Assembly (NCBI GenBank): GCA_021832085.1
Contig: JAKBLM010000016.1
Coordinates: 1 to 64,000 of the forward strand
Direction of reading: 5' to 3'
Source of the DNA: Acidobacteriota bacterium
GTDB taxonomy: Bacteria; Acidobacteriota; Terriglobia; Acidiferrales; UBA7541
DNA: 64,000 nucleotides
Position numbers and translations under genes: made by a program. Below are positions 55,376 to 64,000 of the stretch, in pieces (the stretch's first letter is position 1; each line of letters starts with the position of its first letter). The notes beneath the pieces are model-generated. The model saw only the letters and a list, made by a program, of their open reading frames with translations, did not search any database and was not told the origin of the DNA.

Positions 55376-56947
55376 TCAGTGGGGGCGTTCCCGGTAGTGG
55401 CACCAGGCGTTGCGAACGCCACGCCATCGCGCCGCCGGCTTTGCGCCAAATAGCGCCTGGAAAACGCCGTCGGCCAGCTCGATGACTCCGGCATCATAAG
55501 GGAACCACCACGGCTTCTTCCCGCGCGGAAACAGGTCGCTGGCGACGTATTTTACTTGAGCCATTTCGAGCAGCCCAAAGCGCGAATGCGTCCGTCCCCA
55601 GCCGCTCGCCGCGCGTCCGCCGTGCGGCGCTTCGGTGATCCCGTAGCAGCTCATCACGTCGTTGACCATCACCGATCCACTGCGCAGCTGCCGCGCAATC
55701 GCCTCGCCCCGCGCGCGGTCCCGCGTCCACACGCTCGCCCCCAGCCCGAAGAGGCTCTCGTTCGCCAGCCGCACCGCCTCTTCGCCGTCGGCCACTCCCT
55801 GAATCGCCAGTACGGGACCGAAAGTTTCCTCCTGCATCAGCAGCATCGACGAATCGACGCCGCTCACCACCGTCGGCTCGAAGAACAGTGGTCCGCAATC
55901 GGGCCGACGCCGCCCGCCGCAGAGAATCCGCGCGCCGCGTCTGGTCGCATCCTCGAGTTGCCGCTCGACGCGCTCGATCTGCCGCCGCCGGATCAGCGGA
56001 CCGACGTCCACGTTGGGATCGAGTCCCGGGCCCAGCCGCAGCTGTTTCGTCTTTTCCACGCAGAGCTGAGTGAATCGCTCCAGCGCGCCCGGCTCGACGT
56101 AGACGCGCTCGACCGAGAGGCACGCCTGTCCGCAATTCGTGCAGCTGCCCCACACCGCCCCGCTCGAAGCCACCTCGAGATCGGCGTCGGCGAGAACGAT
56201 CATCGCGTCCTTGCCGCCCAGTTCGAGCACAGAAGGGATCAGCCGCCGGCCGCATGCCTCGGCCACCTTTTGCCCGCTCGCGACGCTTCCGGTGAAGACG
56301 ACCTTGTCCGGGCGGGCCTCAATCAGCGCCTGGCCCAGCGCGCCGGGCCCCTGGATCACCTGCACCATGTCCACCGGCAGGCCCGCCTGGTCGAAAAGCT
56401 CGCCGAGCAACGCACCACACCACGGCACCAGCTCCGACGGCTTGATGATGACGGCGTTTCCTGCTGCCAGCGCCGGAACCGCCGCCGTCACCGGAATGGC
56501 GATCGGATAGTTCCACGGCGCGATCACGGCGACGATCCCGTAGGGCTCGGAGACGAGCCGCGCCCGCTTGCCCTTGAAAATGGGGTTGTGGTGCCGGACG
56601 CGCTCCTCACCGAGAATCCGCGCCGCGTAGCGCGCATGCCAGCGAATCGAATCGAGCGAAACCAGCACGTCGGAAAACAGGGCTTCGGCCAGCGGCTTGC
56701 CGTTTTCCCGCGTGACCACTTCCGCGATTTCCCGCCGCCGCCTCTCGAATACGCCGGCGAGTGCCTCCAGCCGCTTCGCCCGTTCCGCCACCGGCAGCGC
56801 GGCCCACTCCCGCTGCGCGCGGCGCGCATGTTCGAGCCGGCGCGGCAGCTCTTCCGCCGGCGTCACTTCAAAGCGGCCAATCAGCTCCTCCGTCGCCGGA
56901 TCGATCGAATCGAGATACGCCAGTGCGGGGGCAAACTGATCGGGCAT
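55376..56947 (-). CDS. Aldehyde dehydrogenase
   Basis: The 523-residue enzyme has the aldehyde dehydrogenase fold. The cofactor block is IAPWNYPIAIPV near residue 150 and FTGSVASGQ near residue 220. The general-base Glu is in LELGGKDAMIVL near residue 245, and the catalytic Cys in NCGQACLSVERV near residue 280. The C-terminal extension (WWFPYDAGVIELADGVFQALF) is longer than usual and mildly hydrophobic. ATG at 56947 is likely but GTG at 57001 cannot be excluded. It lies between the LeuA-like gene and truA on the same strand. The aldehyde substrate is not known. Confidence 0.82.
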   Translation of the reverse strand: MPDQFAPALAYLDSIDPATEELIGRFEVTPAEELPRRLEHARRAQREWAALPVAERAKRLEALAGVFERRRREIAEVVTRENGKPLAEALFSDVLVSLDSIRWHARYAARILGEERVRHHNPIFKGKRARLVSEPYGIVAVIAPWNYPIAIPVTAAVPALAAGNAVIIKPSELVPWCGALLGELFDQAGLPVDMVQVIQGPGALGQALIEARPDKVVFTGSVASGQKVAEACGRRLIPSVLELGGKDAMIVLADADLEVASSGAVWGSCTNCGQACLSVERVYVEPGALERFTQLCVEKTKQLRLGPGLDPNVDVGPLIRRRQIERVERQLEDATRRGARILCGGRRRPDCGPLFFEPTVVSGVDSSMLLMQEETFGPVLAIQGVADGEEAVRLANESLFGLGASVWTRDRARGEAIARQLRSGSVMVNDVMSCYGITEAPHGGRAASGWGRTHSRFGLLEMAQVKYVASDLFPRGKKPWWFPYDAGVIELADGVFQALFGAKPAARWRGVRNAWCHYRERPH

Positions 56948-57013
56948 CACCACGGGATCTTCCTGTCGGTGGGTTCTTTCGGAGTTTCGAGCTTTCTTCA
57001 CCCGTCGCCTGCT

Positions 57014-57862
57014 TCACGGAATGACGATGCGCCAGGGCTCGTCATACTCCACTGAAACCAATGCCAGCCCTTGCGGCGGCACGGTCGGGCCCGAACGCGA
57101 GCGGTCACGCAGGGCAAACAGCTCGCGCACATTTTCCGGCGTCAGCCGGCCACGCCCCACTTCCAGCAGCGTGCCTACCAGCTTCCGCACCATATGGCGA
57201 AGAAACGATTTCCCGCGAACCGTGTAGACCAACTCTTCCCAGCGCTCTTCTCCGGCAATCTTTGCCTGTGAGCCCCCTGGCTTGGCAACAGGCGGGCCGA
57301 ACGACGGCGACGGCCGGCCCTCGATTTCCGACCGGAGAATTTCCCGCATCGGATTCACTTCCCTTTCATCGGCTTCCGCCCCAGGTGACGCCGCGAAGGA
57401 ACTGAAGTCGTGGTCGCCTTCGAAAATCCGGGCTGCCTCGGCCATGGCGTCTTCATCGAGCGGAAACGGGTAATGCAGCGCGTAGGCGCGGTCGAACGGG
57501 CTGAGTACACGCCCGCGAAAAATCCGGTATTGATAGGTCTTGGCCAGCGCGTTCCAGCGCGCGTGGAAATGCCCGTCAACCTCCTCGGCTTCGAGCACGC
57601 GGATGGCCGGCGGCAGCAGCGCGTTGAAGGCCCGCTGAAATTCCTCTGGGTCGAGCCGTGTATCGGCCTTGAAATTCGCCACCTGGCCCAAAGCGTGCAC
57701 GCCCGCGTCGGTGCGCCCCGCGCCCTGAACCGTGGTCCGCGTGCCAACCAGGCGCTCGACCACTTCGCTCAGCGCTCCCTGAATGGTTGGCCGGCCGGGC
57801 TGGATTTGCCAGCCGTGAAAATCGGTGCCGTCATAGGCGATCGTAAGCTTGATGTTTTTCAT
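57014..57862 (-). CDS. truA: tRNA pseudouridine(38-40) synthase
   Basis: The 282-residue enzyme makes pseudouridine at positions 38-40 of tRNAs. The catalytic Asp is in GAGRTDAGVHALGQ near residue 52, and the start IKLTIAYDGTDFHGWQIQPG is characteristic. A loop of about 25 Pro/Gly-rich residues near position 190 is an insertion of unknown role. The C-terminal block KSFLRHMVRKLVGTL is typical. ATG at 57862 begins the homology; the reading frame extends upstream without it. pyrE is encoded just upstream. Confidence 0.93.
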   Translation of the reverse strand: MKNIKLTIAYDGTDFHGWQIQPGRPTIQGALSEVVERLVGTRTTVQGAGRTDAGVHALGQVANFKADTRLDPEEFQRAFNALLPPAIRVLEAEEVDGHFHARWNALAKTYQYRIFRGRVLSPFDRAYALHYPFPLDEDAMAEAARIFEGDHDFSSFAASPGAEADEREVNPMREILRSEIEGRPSPSFGPPVAKPGGSQAKIAGEERWEELVYTVRGKSFLRHMVRKLVGTLLEVGRGRLTPENVRELFALRDRSRSGPTVPPQGLALVSVEYDEPWRIVIP

Positions 57863-58046
57863 CTGACCGGCCGGAAACCTCTCGCCAGTGGCGGGCAGGC
57901 ACGAAAGCGGCGGCAGCATTCCATGCGGGAAGCCTTTTTCAATCCAGGGTCTTGAGCGTCGGGAGGTCAGTCTCTTGAGCCGCGTTAGTGAAGAATCCGA
58001 GGCCTCAGTCCCTGAAGGTGGCGCTCCAAAAATCTGGCAACGGGTC

Positions 58047-58634
58047 CTAACGCGTTGCTTCCTTGAAACGGCTGCCCGGCCGCACGGCCGTGCCGCCGGC
58101 GCGGCAGAGCGGGCAGTTGTCTGGCTCGTAGTTGGGAAGCGAAATTTCCAGCAGCGCAAACGCCGGAACCTTCCAGCTTAGGCTGCCGCCGCTGCGATCC
58201 ACCAGCGCCCCGAGCGCCACAACGCGCCCGCCCGCTGCTTCCACCACCTCAATGCCTTCGCGCGTCGATTTTCCCGTCGTCCACACGTCCTCAATCACCA
58301 GGATTCGTTCGCTCGGCTGGATCTCAAATCCCCTCCGCAGCGCCATCCCGCCGTTTGCATCCCGTTCGACGAAGAGTGCGCGTACGCCCAGAGCCCGCGC
58401 CACTTCATGACCCAGGATCAGCCCTCCCAACGCAAGCGAAACCACCGCATCGATCTCAATCCCTCGAAAACGCTCCGCCAGCGCGCGGCCGAGTGCTTCG
58501 GCATGCTTCGGGTACGCCAGAACCAGGGCGCATTGCACGTACGTCTGCCCATGGCGACCGGAGGAGAGCACGAAGTGCCCGTGCCGCACGGCACCGGCTT
58601 CTGCGAGCAGCCTTTCGATCTCTTCAGTTCTCAT
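58047..58634 (-). CDS. pyrE: Orotate phosphoribosyltransferase
   Basis: The 195-residue enzyme joins orotate and PRPP to form orotidine monophosphate. The PRPP loop is ILVIEDVWTTGKST near residue 120, and LSSGRHGQTYVQCALVL near residue 22 binds orotate. The C-terminal NCPLCRAGGTAVRPGSR tail is common in one class of PyrE. ATG at 58634 has no ribosome-binding site, and a promoter with a perfect TTGACA ends just upstream, so translation may be almost leaderless. It lies 184 bases upstream of truA. Confidence 0.92.
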   Translation of the reverse strand: MRTEEIERLLAEAGAVRHGHFVLSSGRHGQTYVQCALVLAYPKHAEALGRALAERFRGIEIDAVVSLALGGLILGHEVARALGVRALFVERDANGGMALRRGFEIQPSERILVIEDVWTTGKSTREGIEVVEAAGGRVVALGALVDRSGGSLSWKVPAFALLEISLPNYEPDNCPLCRAGGTAVRPGSRFKEATR

Positions 58635-59031
58635 GGTATTGCATGACTTTACGGGGCTTACGTGTGCGGTGTCAACCCTGCCTTGACGCCTCCCATCCGC
58701 TTCTTTCTTCGTCAACATTCTCACTCGCAGAACCCTCCTCCCGTAACGGGGATCCCGACAACTGGATGACCACGCAACGGGACCCTCCCGTTGATTCTGC
58801 CGGTGCGCCGCGTCGCATTCACTGTCCGATTCCGAACGGTCGCGTTCCGCAGGCGGGCGCACCGGCGTCCATCTGCATCGAGGTCAGCTCGTAAGCCTTT
58901 CCGTTTCAGACGCAAACGGCTCGCCCGCTGGCAATAAGTGTGCAAGGCTTCCTGAGGAGCAAGCACAAATAGAGCAAAACTGCTCCTCCCGGGCGAGCAT
59001 CCCGGTCGAGAGTCGAGAAAGAAGGAACGCA
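58635..59031. other. Divergent intergenic stretch between pyrE and the ADOP permease gene
   Basis: Apart from the pyrE promoter at 58646-58675, nothing definite is seen. The ADOP promoter must lie in the right half; no clear -35/-10 pair was found there. GAAAGAAGGAACGCA directly precedes the ADOP ATG and serves as its ribosome-binding site. Confidence 0.4.
58646..58675 (-). promoter_or_regulatory. Sigma-70-type promoter of pyrE
   Basis: On the reverse strand TTGACA (58675-58670) and TAAAGT (58651-58646) are 18 bases apart. Transcription would begin near 58639, only about 5 bases before the pyrE ATG. Confidence 0.5.
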
Positions 59032-61512
59032 ATGAAGGGCTTGTGGCGGGACATGCGCATGGGCCTGCGGTCGCTGGTGCGGATCCCGGGCTTTGCGGCA
59101 ATATCCATCCTCACCCTGGCGCTGGGAATTGGGGCGAACACGGCAATTTTCAGCGTCGTGAACAGCGTCCTCCTGCACCCGTTGCCCTACCCTCATCCCG
59201 GCCGCATCGTCGCCCTCTACACCACGGACCCCCGGCACAACTCCTTTAGCGGCCGCTTTTCCTACTCGATGTTTCGCCAGTTGCAAAGCACCGTTCGCCC
59301 GCTCGGCCAAACGGCTGCCTATTTCCCTTGGCCATTCACCCTCACACGGCCCAGTGAGCCGAGCACGGTATTCGGCGTGGCCGCGAGTTCTAATTTCTTT
59401 TCCCTGCTCGGCATTCGCCCGATGCTCGGCCGCCTCTACACCGCCGCCGAGCAGCAGGGCGCGCGCCCCGTGGTTTTGATCAGCGAACATTTGTGGCGCA
59501 CGCGCTTCCACCGTGACCCCTCGATTGTCGGCAAGCCGCTCGAACTCGACCTCCATCCCTACACCATTGTTGGTGTCCTGCCGTCTTCCTTGCGGTTTCC
59601 CATGTTGCCCGGCGTACCCGACGTTTGGCTCCCGCTTTCGCCCACCAGTTTGAGCGCGATGCTCTCGGCGATTTCCGGCTCCTTGCAGAGTGCTTTGCCG
59701 AGTTTGCATTCCTCCCAACTCAGTCCCACGCAGCTCTCGGTACTGAATCTGGTTGGCCGGCTGGCGCCCGGACGCACCGCGGCGCAGATGCAGGCCGCTG
59801 CACAGCCTGTGGCCAGGCAGTTCGTCGAGCAGGACCCAGACGAATACGCGGGCACCGGAATCCGCGTCGCCCCGCTCGCCCACGAAGTTGAAAAAGGCTA
59901 TCGCACCGCCCTCCTGCTGCTTTTCGGCGCAGTGGGCCTGGTGCTGCTGATCGCCTGTGCCAACGTGGCGAATCTGATGGTGGCACGTATCACCGCGCGC
60001 GAGCGCGAGATGGCCCTGCGCATGGCGCTCGGCGCCGGCAAAGGGCGAATCGTTCGCCAGATGCTCGTCGAAAGTGTGGAGCTTTCTCTCGCCGGTGGAA
60101 TCGCTGGCGTCTACTTGGCCTATCTCACCGTCACCAACCTCGGTCATTTCATCCCCCCGACCTTCGGCCAGGTGCGTGGTGCCACGTTGGACGGGCAAGT
60201 CCTGGTTTTTGCCGCGGCAGTTTCGCTCGCCGCCGGCATGCTCTTCGGTTCGTTTCCGGTCTGGGGTATCGCCGATCTGAAAGTCTTCGAAACGCTCAAG
60301 GAGGGTGGCCGAGGTTCGAGCGGTGGCGGCTCGGGCCGGCGCCTGCGCAACGGCCTCGCAATTGCCGAGGTGGCCCTGGCCGTGATTCTGCTCGTAGGTT
60401 CCGGCCTATTGCTCCGCAGCTTTGTTCATGTCATCTCGGTTAATCCTGGCTACGATCCCCAGGGCGTTTTGCTCGCCCAGTTGAATCTGCCTACGCATAC
60501 CTACTCGAAGCCGGAACAATGGAGCAGTTTCGTCACCACTGCGCTCGAGCGCCTGCGGGCCGAACCGGGTGTTCAGGAAGCCGTCGCGGTCGTCACCCCA
60601 CCAGTCGCCAAAGACCACATTGGAATTGCGTCTTCCTACAACGTCGTCGGCCACCCGCTTCCCCCAGACGAGCAGCCGCAGGCCGACGTCCTTCCTGTTA
60701 GCCCTGGCTATTTCCGCCTCATGCACATTCCGCTGCTTCGTGGCCGCGCTTTCAACAGCACCGACCTGCAGGGTTCGGCACGCGTTTGCATCGTGAGCCG
60801 GCGCCTGGCCGACGAGCAGTTTGCCGGAACCAGCCTGCTCGGGCAGCGCCTCGCGTTCACGAAAATGGGCAGTGGCTGCGAAATCGTCGGCGAAGTCGGT
60901 GACGTGTTGCAGGGCTCGCTCACCGGCAAGCCGACCCCTGCGATCTACATCCCCTTCGCCCAATTCCCGTTTCCCGACGTCAGTTTCCTCGTCCGTACCC
61001 CACTCGATCCCGCCAGCGTCACTCCGGCTGTCCGCAGCGCGCTTCACGACGCCGCTCCCGGTGTCCCCGTGAATTCCGTCGATTCCCTTGCCCAGTTGCT
61101 GAGCGGCACAACTGCCCAGCAGCGCTTCCGCACCCTCCTCGTCGGCATGTTTGCGGGTCTCGCCATTCTGCTTGCCGCGGTGGGGATCTCCGGCGTGCTC
61201 GGCTATTCGGTCAGCCGCCGCACGCAGGAGATCGGCGTCCGGATGGCGCTCGGCGCCACGCCTCGCGACGTGCTACGCGCCGTGCTCCGCGAAGGTTTGC
61301 GCCTGGTCGCCATCGGCGCGGTCGTTGGCATCGGAGCGGCGCTGGCCCTCACGCGCTTCATGCGCAGCCTGCTCTACGGCATTGGCCCGAACGATCTCGC
61401 CACCTATCTCGGCGTCGCACTCCTGCTGCTCATCGTGGCGCTCCTGGCCTGCGCGCTCCCCGCCCTGCGCGCCTCCCGAATTGATCCCAACGTCGCCTTG
61501 AGGTACGAATGA
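59032..61512 (+). CDS. ADOP-class MacB/FtsX-type ABC permease
   Basis: The 826-residue protein belongs to the duplicated orphan permeases common in Acidobacteria, which lack a fused ATPase. It contains an N-terminal MacB periplasmic core domain, beginning after the membrane segment in LTLALGIGANTAIFSVVNSVLL, and two FtsX units. The first FtsX unit is near residue 300 (ALLLLFGAVGLVLLIACANVANLMVA) and the second near residue 700 (LVGMFAGLAILLAAVGISGVLGY), each followed by an EM/IGVRMALGA coupling motif. Family members are thought to work with ATPases encoded elsewhere. The TolC-type gene follows, suggesting an efflux pathway. Confidence 0.9.
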   Translation: MKGLWRDMRMGLRSLVRIPGFAAISILTLALGIGANTAIFSVVNSVLLHPLPYPHPGRIVALYTTDPRHNSFSGRFSYSMFRQLQSTVRPLGQTAAYFPWPFTLTRPSEPSTVFGVAASSNFFSLLGIRPMLGRLYTAAEQQGARPVVLISEHLWRTRFHRDPSIVGKPLELDLHPYTIVGVLPSSLRFPMLPGVPDVWLPLSPTSLSAMLSAISGSLQSALPSLHSSQLSPTQLSVLNLVGRLAPGRTAAQMQAAAQPVARQFVEQDPDEYAGTGIRVAPLAHEVEKGYRTALLLLFGAVGLVLLIACANVANLMVARITAREREMALRMALGAGKGRIVRQMLVESVELSLAGGIAGVYLAYLTVTNLGHFIPPTFGQVRGATLDGQVLVFAAAVSLAAGMLFGSFPVWGIADLKVFETLKEGGRGSSGGGSGRRLRNGLAIAEVALAVILLVGSGLLLRSFVHVISVNPGYDPQGVLLAQLNLPTHTYSKPEQWSSFVTTALERLRAEPGVQEAVAVVTPPVAKDHIGIASSYNVVGHPLPPDEQPQADVLPVSPGYFRLMHIPLLRGRAFNSTDLQGSARVCIVSRRLADEQFAGTSLLGQRLAFTKMGSGCEIVGEVGDVLQGSLTGKPTPAIYIPFAQFPFPDVSFLVRTPLDPASVTPAVRSALHDAAPGVPVNSVDSLAQLLSGTTAQQRFRTLLVGMFAGLAILLAAVGISGVLGYSVSRRTQEIGVRMALGATPRDVLRAVLREGLRLVAIGAVVGIGAALALTRFMRSLLYGIGPNDLATYLGVALLLLIVALLACALPALRASRIDPNVALRYE

Positions 61513-61644
61513 CAGTTTGCAAGTACCCAAAAATCGGCCCACGAGGTGAAATTCCGGCAAATTCCGGAAACAAAAGCTCCCCGGGTCGCGTTCTATAGAA
61601 GTGCGAAGAAATGGCCAGAACCAAAATGTATCTCGGAGAGGGAA

Positions 61645-63648
61645 ATGAGGAAGAAGCCAGTCTATGCGATTATCGCCGTAACCCTGTCGTTGCTGCTGAC
61701 GCTCGGAGCGCCGGTGGGGCTTGCCGCGCCGAATACCCCTTCGACCACTAAGCAGGCGGCCCAGACGCAGAGTCAGAAACAGACGGCGACGCAGCCCAAG
61801 CCGACGATCACCCCGCTCACCGTTACCGCCGGCACGCAATATATGAAGGACATCCCCTGGTTCCCGAGATCGATCAGCGCCTACGTGCAGCGGTCGGTTC
61901 CGCAGCCGGTGCTCACAAACGCTCCCACGATCCAGCAGTTGATCCAACAGGGCAAACTGCAACTGAGCATGAAGGATGCCATTCGACTCGCGGTGGAAAA
62001 CAATCTGGATATCGACATTCAGCGCTACACCACCTGGATCACCGACACCAACCTGCTTGCCGCCAGGGCCGGCACGTTGACCAGGTTCGATCCCTTGGTT
62101 ACCTCCAATCTCGGCTGGCAGCGCTCCTCCAGTCCGGTCAGCAACCCCTTCCTGTCCGGTACCGGCACCACTGCCATCACCTCTCTCACTGACGTCAATT
62201 CGCAGGCGAACTTCGGGTATACCCAAGGCTTCCGCTCCGGCACCACGTTCAACTTGGCCTTCGACAACCTGCGCCAGTCCACTACCTCGCCTTCCACTTT
62301 CTTCAATCCGGCGGTCACTTCTTCCCTCTCGTTTGGTTTCCAGCAGAATTTGCTCAACGGCTTTGGTTTTCTTCCCAATATGCGTTACATCATCGAGGCC
62401 AAGTTCAACTCCAGGGCCGCGCGCTACAATCTCGCCAATGCAGTCATCACCGTCATCGCCAACGTCGAGACGGCCTATTGGAACCTCGTATACGCCATTG
62501 AAAACGTCAAGGTGCAGCAGACCACCGTCAACTGGGCCAAGAAGAACCTCGAGGCCACCAAGGCCCAGCTCCGTATCGGCACACTGGCCCAGCTCGATGT
62601 CGTTACCGCCGAATCCGAACTCGCAACCAACCAGCAAAACCTCATCGTTGCCGAAACGCAGGCTCAGACGGCGCAAACCACGCTGCTCAACCTGATCACC
62701 CGCAATCCGATGGCCGCTGGCCTCGCCCATATCGACGTAGTCCCGACCGACAGCATCAATACCCCGCCTAAGGTCGACATCATTCCCTATCGCGACGCGG
62801 TCCAGCAGGCTTGGCAGGATCGCCCCGATCTTCGCGCCCTGGAATTGGGTGTCAGGGTTGACAACGTCGAAGTCAAGGCCACTCGCAACGCCCTGCTGCC
62901 CAACCTCACTCTCTCCGGCAACTATTCCACCCAGGGCTTGGCCGGCAATGAGAAGTTCACCACCTCCACGCCCACCGCCTTCGGCCCCAACACCGAATCC
63001 CCGATTGTCAATGCCGACGGTAGTCCAGTGCTGATCAACGGGCAGCCCGTCTACGCCGGCACGCCCACCGAGTTCGCTACCCAGGTCAGCACGCTCAATG
63101 CCGGCCTGCTCGACGCCTGGAATACCGTCATCAACAACAACTTCCCGACCTATTCCTTCGGTCTTACGCTCAGCCTCCCGATTCGCAACCGCAGCGCCCA
63201 GGCTGCCAATGCCAAGGCCCTGCTCACCCAGCGTCAGGCTCTGGTCCAGGTGCAGGCGCTCAAGAACAGCATTGCCGCCGCCGTCCGGAACGCGCAGGTC
63301 GGCATGCAGCAGGGCTTGGCTCGTGTCCAGGCTGCCGTCGAGGCCACCAGGCTCGCTCAGGAATCGCTCGATGCCGAGCAGAAGAAATTCCAGCTCGGTG
63401 TCGCCACCGATTACGACGTCATCCTCTACGCTCGCGACCTGGCCACCGCACAGGGCAATGAGATCCAGGCGAAAGCGGCGCTGCTCGAGGCTGTGGTCAC
63501 GTTCAATCAATCGCTCGGCCGCACCCTCCGCGTCGACAATATCTCGATTTCCGATGCCGCCACCGGCCATGTGACTCGCCGGCCGTTGATTCCTGGCACC
63601 CCGATCCCGAACCTCGTGCAATCCTCTTTCCGGGTGGGCCAGCGCTAA
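61645..63648 (+). CDS. TolC-family outer-membrane efflux protein
   Basis: The 667-residue protein has a signal peptide (YAIIAVTLSLLLTLGAPVGLAA), then a Thr/Gln/Pro-rich stretch and two outer-membrane efflux (OEP) repeats. The helical tunnel parts are seen in LSMKDAIRLAVENNLDIDI and in AYWNLVYAIENVKVQQ near residue 300, and again near residue 570 (AALVQVQALKNSIAAAVRNAQ and the following coiled coil). ATG at 61645 has CGGAGAGGGAA just upstream. It probably partners the ADOP permease encoded 132 bases upstream and ends in a strong terminator. Confidence 0.88.
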   Translation: MRKKPVYAIIAVTLSLLLTLGAPVGLAAPNTPSTTKQAAQTQSQKQTATQPKPTITPLTVTAGTQYMKDIPWFPRSISAYVQRSVPQPVLTNAPTIQQLIQQGKLQLSMKDAIRLAVENNLDIDIQRYTTWITDTNLLAARAGTLTRFDPLVTSNLGWQRSSSPVSNPFLSGTGTTAITSLTDVNSQANFGYTQGFRSGTTFNLAFDNLRQSTTSPSTFFNPAVTSSLSFGFQQNLLNGFGFLPNMRYIIEAKFNSRAARYNLANAVITVIANVETAYWNLVYAIENVKVQQTTVNWAKKNLEATKAQLRIGTLAQLDVVTAESELATNQQNLIVAETQAQTAQTTLLNLITRNPMAAGLAHIDVVPTDSINTPPKVDIIPYRDAVQQAWQDRPDLRALELGVRVDNVEVKATRNALLPNLTLSGNYSTQGLAGNEKFTTSTPTAFGPNTESPIVNADGSPVLINGQPVYAGTPTEFATQVSTLNAGLLDAWNTVINNNFPTYSFGLTLSLPIRNRSAQAANAKALLTQRQALVQVQALKNSIAAAVRNAQVGMQQGLARVQAAVEATRLAQESLDAEQKKFQLGVATDYDVILYARDLATAQGNEIQAKAALLEAVVTFNQSLGRTLRVDNISISDAATGHVTRRPLIPGTPIPNLVQSSFRVGQR

Positions 63649-63672
63649 CACCCGGCCCTCTTTTCCCCACCT

Positions 63673-63720
63673 GAACGGGCGGTGCGACGAGTGAAGATCG
63701 CACCGCCCGTTCTTTTTTTT
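63673..63720 (+). terminator. Strong factor-independent terminator after the TolC-type gene
   Basis: A perfect 15-bp stem, 63673-63687 paired with 63698-63712 around a 10-base loop, is followed by eight T residues. It ends the ADOP-TolC transcript. The gene beginning at 63948 is therefore likely to have its own promoter. Confidence 0.93.
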
Positions 63721-63947
63721 CGTTGCGGCTCCGGTCATCTTCCCGTCCGAATTCGTTTGTCAACGCCATTGACTGGGGATCCTGCAAGGCCCTTTCGTTT
63801 CGTTTTCTCCGGCGTTCCAGCCGCGAAACCGGCCTCCATGGCAGCTTGCAGCCTTATGCAAATCCGAACTAAGATGCCTATTAGAAGCGTTTATCGGTGT
63901 CCGCACACGTTTTGATGAGAGCGTAGGACTGCCGGAAGGGGCGACAA

Positions 63948-64000
63948 ATGGCCGAAAACAGAAAGCCAGGCACGGACGAGGCGACGACAGCGACAGTCGA
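63948..64000 (+). CDS. Start of an unidentified gene, cut by the window end
   Basis: An ATG at 63948 is preceded by GGAAGGGG 6 bases upstream and opens MAENRKPGTDEATTATV before the sequence ends. The charged, disordered N-terminus is compatible with many proteins, including an efflux adaptor of the HlyD/MacA type that would fit next to a TolC gene, but this cannot be tested here. The function is unknown. Confidence 0.5.
   Translation, partial: MAENRKPGTDEATTATV

Noticed and set aside
1..64000. CRISPR arrays, prophage or defence systems
   Set aside because: No regular repeat-spacer pattern, cas gene, integrase or phage structural gene was recognised anywhere in the window.

Overview
The window is GC-rich, gene-dense bacterial chromosome, most likely from an Acidobacteriota species. 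Three features point there: a stand-alone MacB/FtsX-type permease of the ADOP class (59032-61512) followed by a TolC-type channel, a bacillithiol gene (bshC), and secreted proteins of acidobacterial type. The assignment is inferred from protein family recognition, not from a marker-gene tree. Apart from a probable IS21-like end at the left edge, the content is mainly housekeeping, with no phage, plasmid, CRISPR or classical defence genes.

Layout. 1-5461: a possible insertion-sequence end, a RimI-like acetyltransferase, the DNA translocase FtsK, a YprB-like nuclease, and a reverse-strand Cys-cluster/HTH protein. 5851-5970: a lone tRNA-Phe(GAA) with its promoter. 6054-16117: a lipoprotein that fuses an unusual N-terminal domain to a GH18 domain, an SdsA1-like alkylsulfatase, a B12-binding radical SAM enzyme, a secreted beta-helix protein, and a zinc-ribbon/secreted-repeat gene pair. 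16445-18624: an M20 peptidase, a Spy-like periplasmic protein and a small winged-helix-like protein. 18848-30659: a long reverse-strand block reading lepB-carA-carB-aldolase-bshC-lacD-yjbQ-hemW-ltaE. 30777-34949: a glycosyltransferase, an ABC exporter pair and an outer-membrane barrel protein. 35020-38719: the heat-shock block hrcA-grpE-dnaJ followed by rsmE. 38942-42222: a DUF2339/DUF3999 pair. 42322-46348: an aldehyde dehydrogenase, then an HtrA protease overlapping a peptidoglycan-binding protein. 46595-48811: leuC and leuD. 48888-58634: a reverse-strand series with two proteins sharing a C-terminal domain, a DMT transporter, an M20 peptidase, a LeuA-like synthase, an aldehyde dehydrogenase, truA and pyrE. 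59032-64000: ADOP permease, TolC-type channel, a strong terminator and the start of another gene.

How the genes fit together. leuC/leuD and the LeuA-like synthase supply leucine-type chain elongation. carA, carB and pyrE belong to pyrimidine synthesis. HrcA, GrpE, DnaJ and HtrA cover protein quality control in the cytoplasm and envelope. The ADOP permease and TolC channel probably belong to one efflux system.

The most notable sequence-level observations concern how translation starts. carA has no ATG, GTG or TTG in its frame and seems to start at CTG, and the DUF2339 gene seems to start at ATC. Both candidate starts lie exactly 5 nt after a GGAGG ribosome-binding site. At least three other genes look leaderless or nearly so. 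Other points of interest are the GH18 fusion with a probably degenerate metallopeptidase-like half, and a DapA-family aldolase whose active-site loop resembles 4-hydroxy-2-oxoglutarate aldolase.
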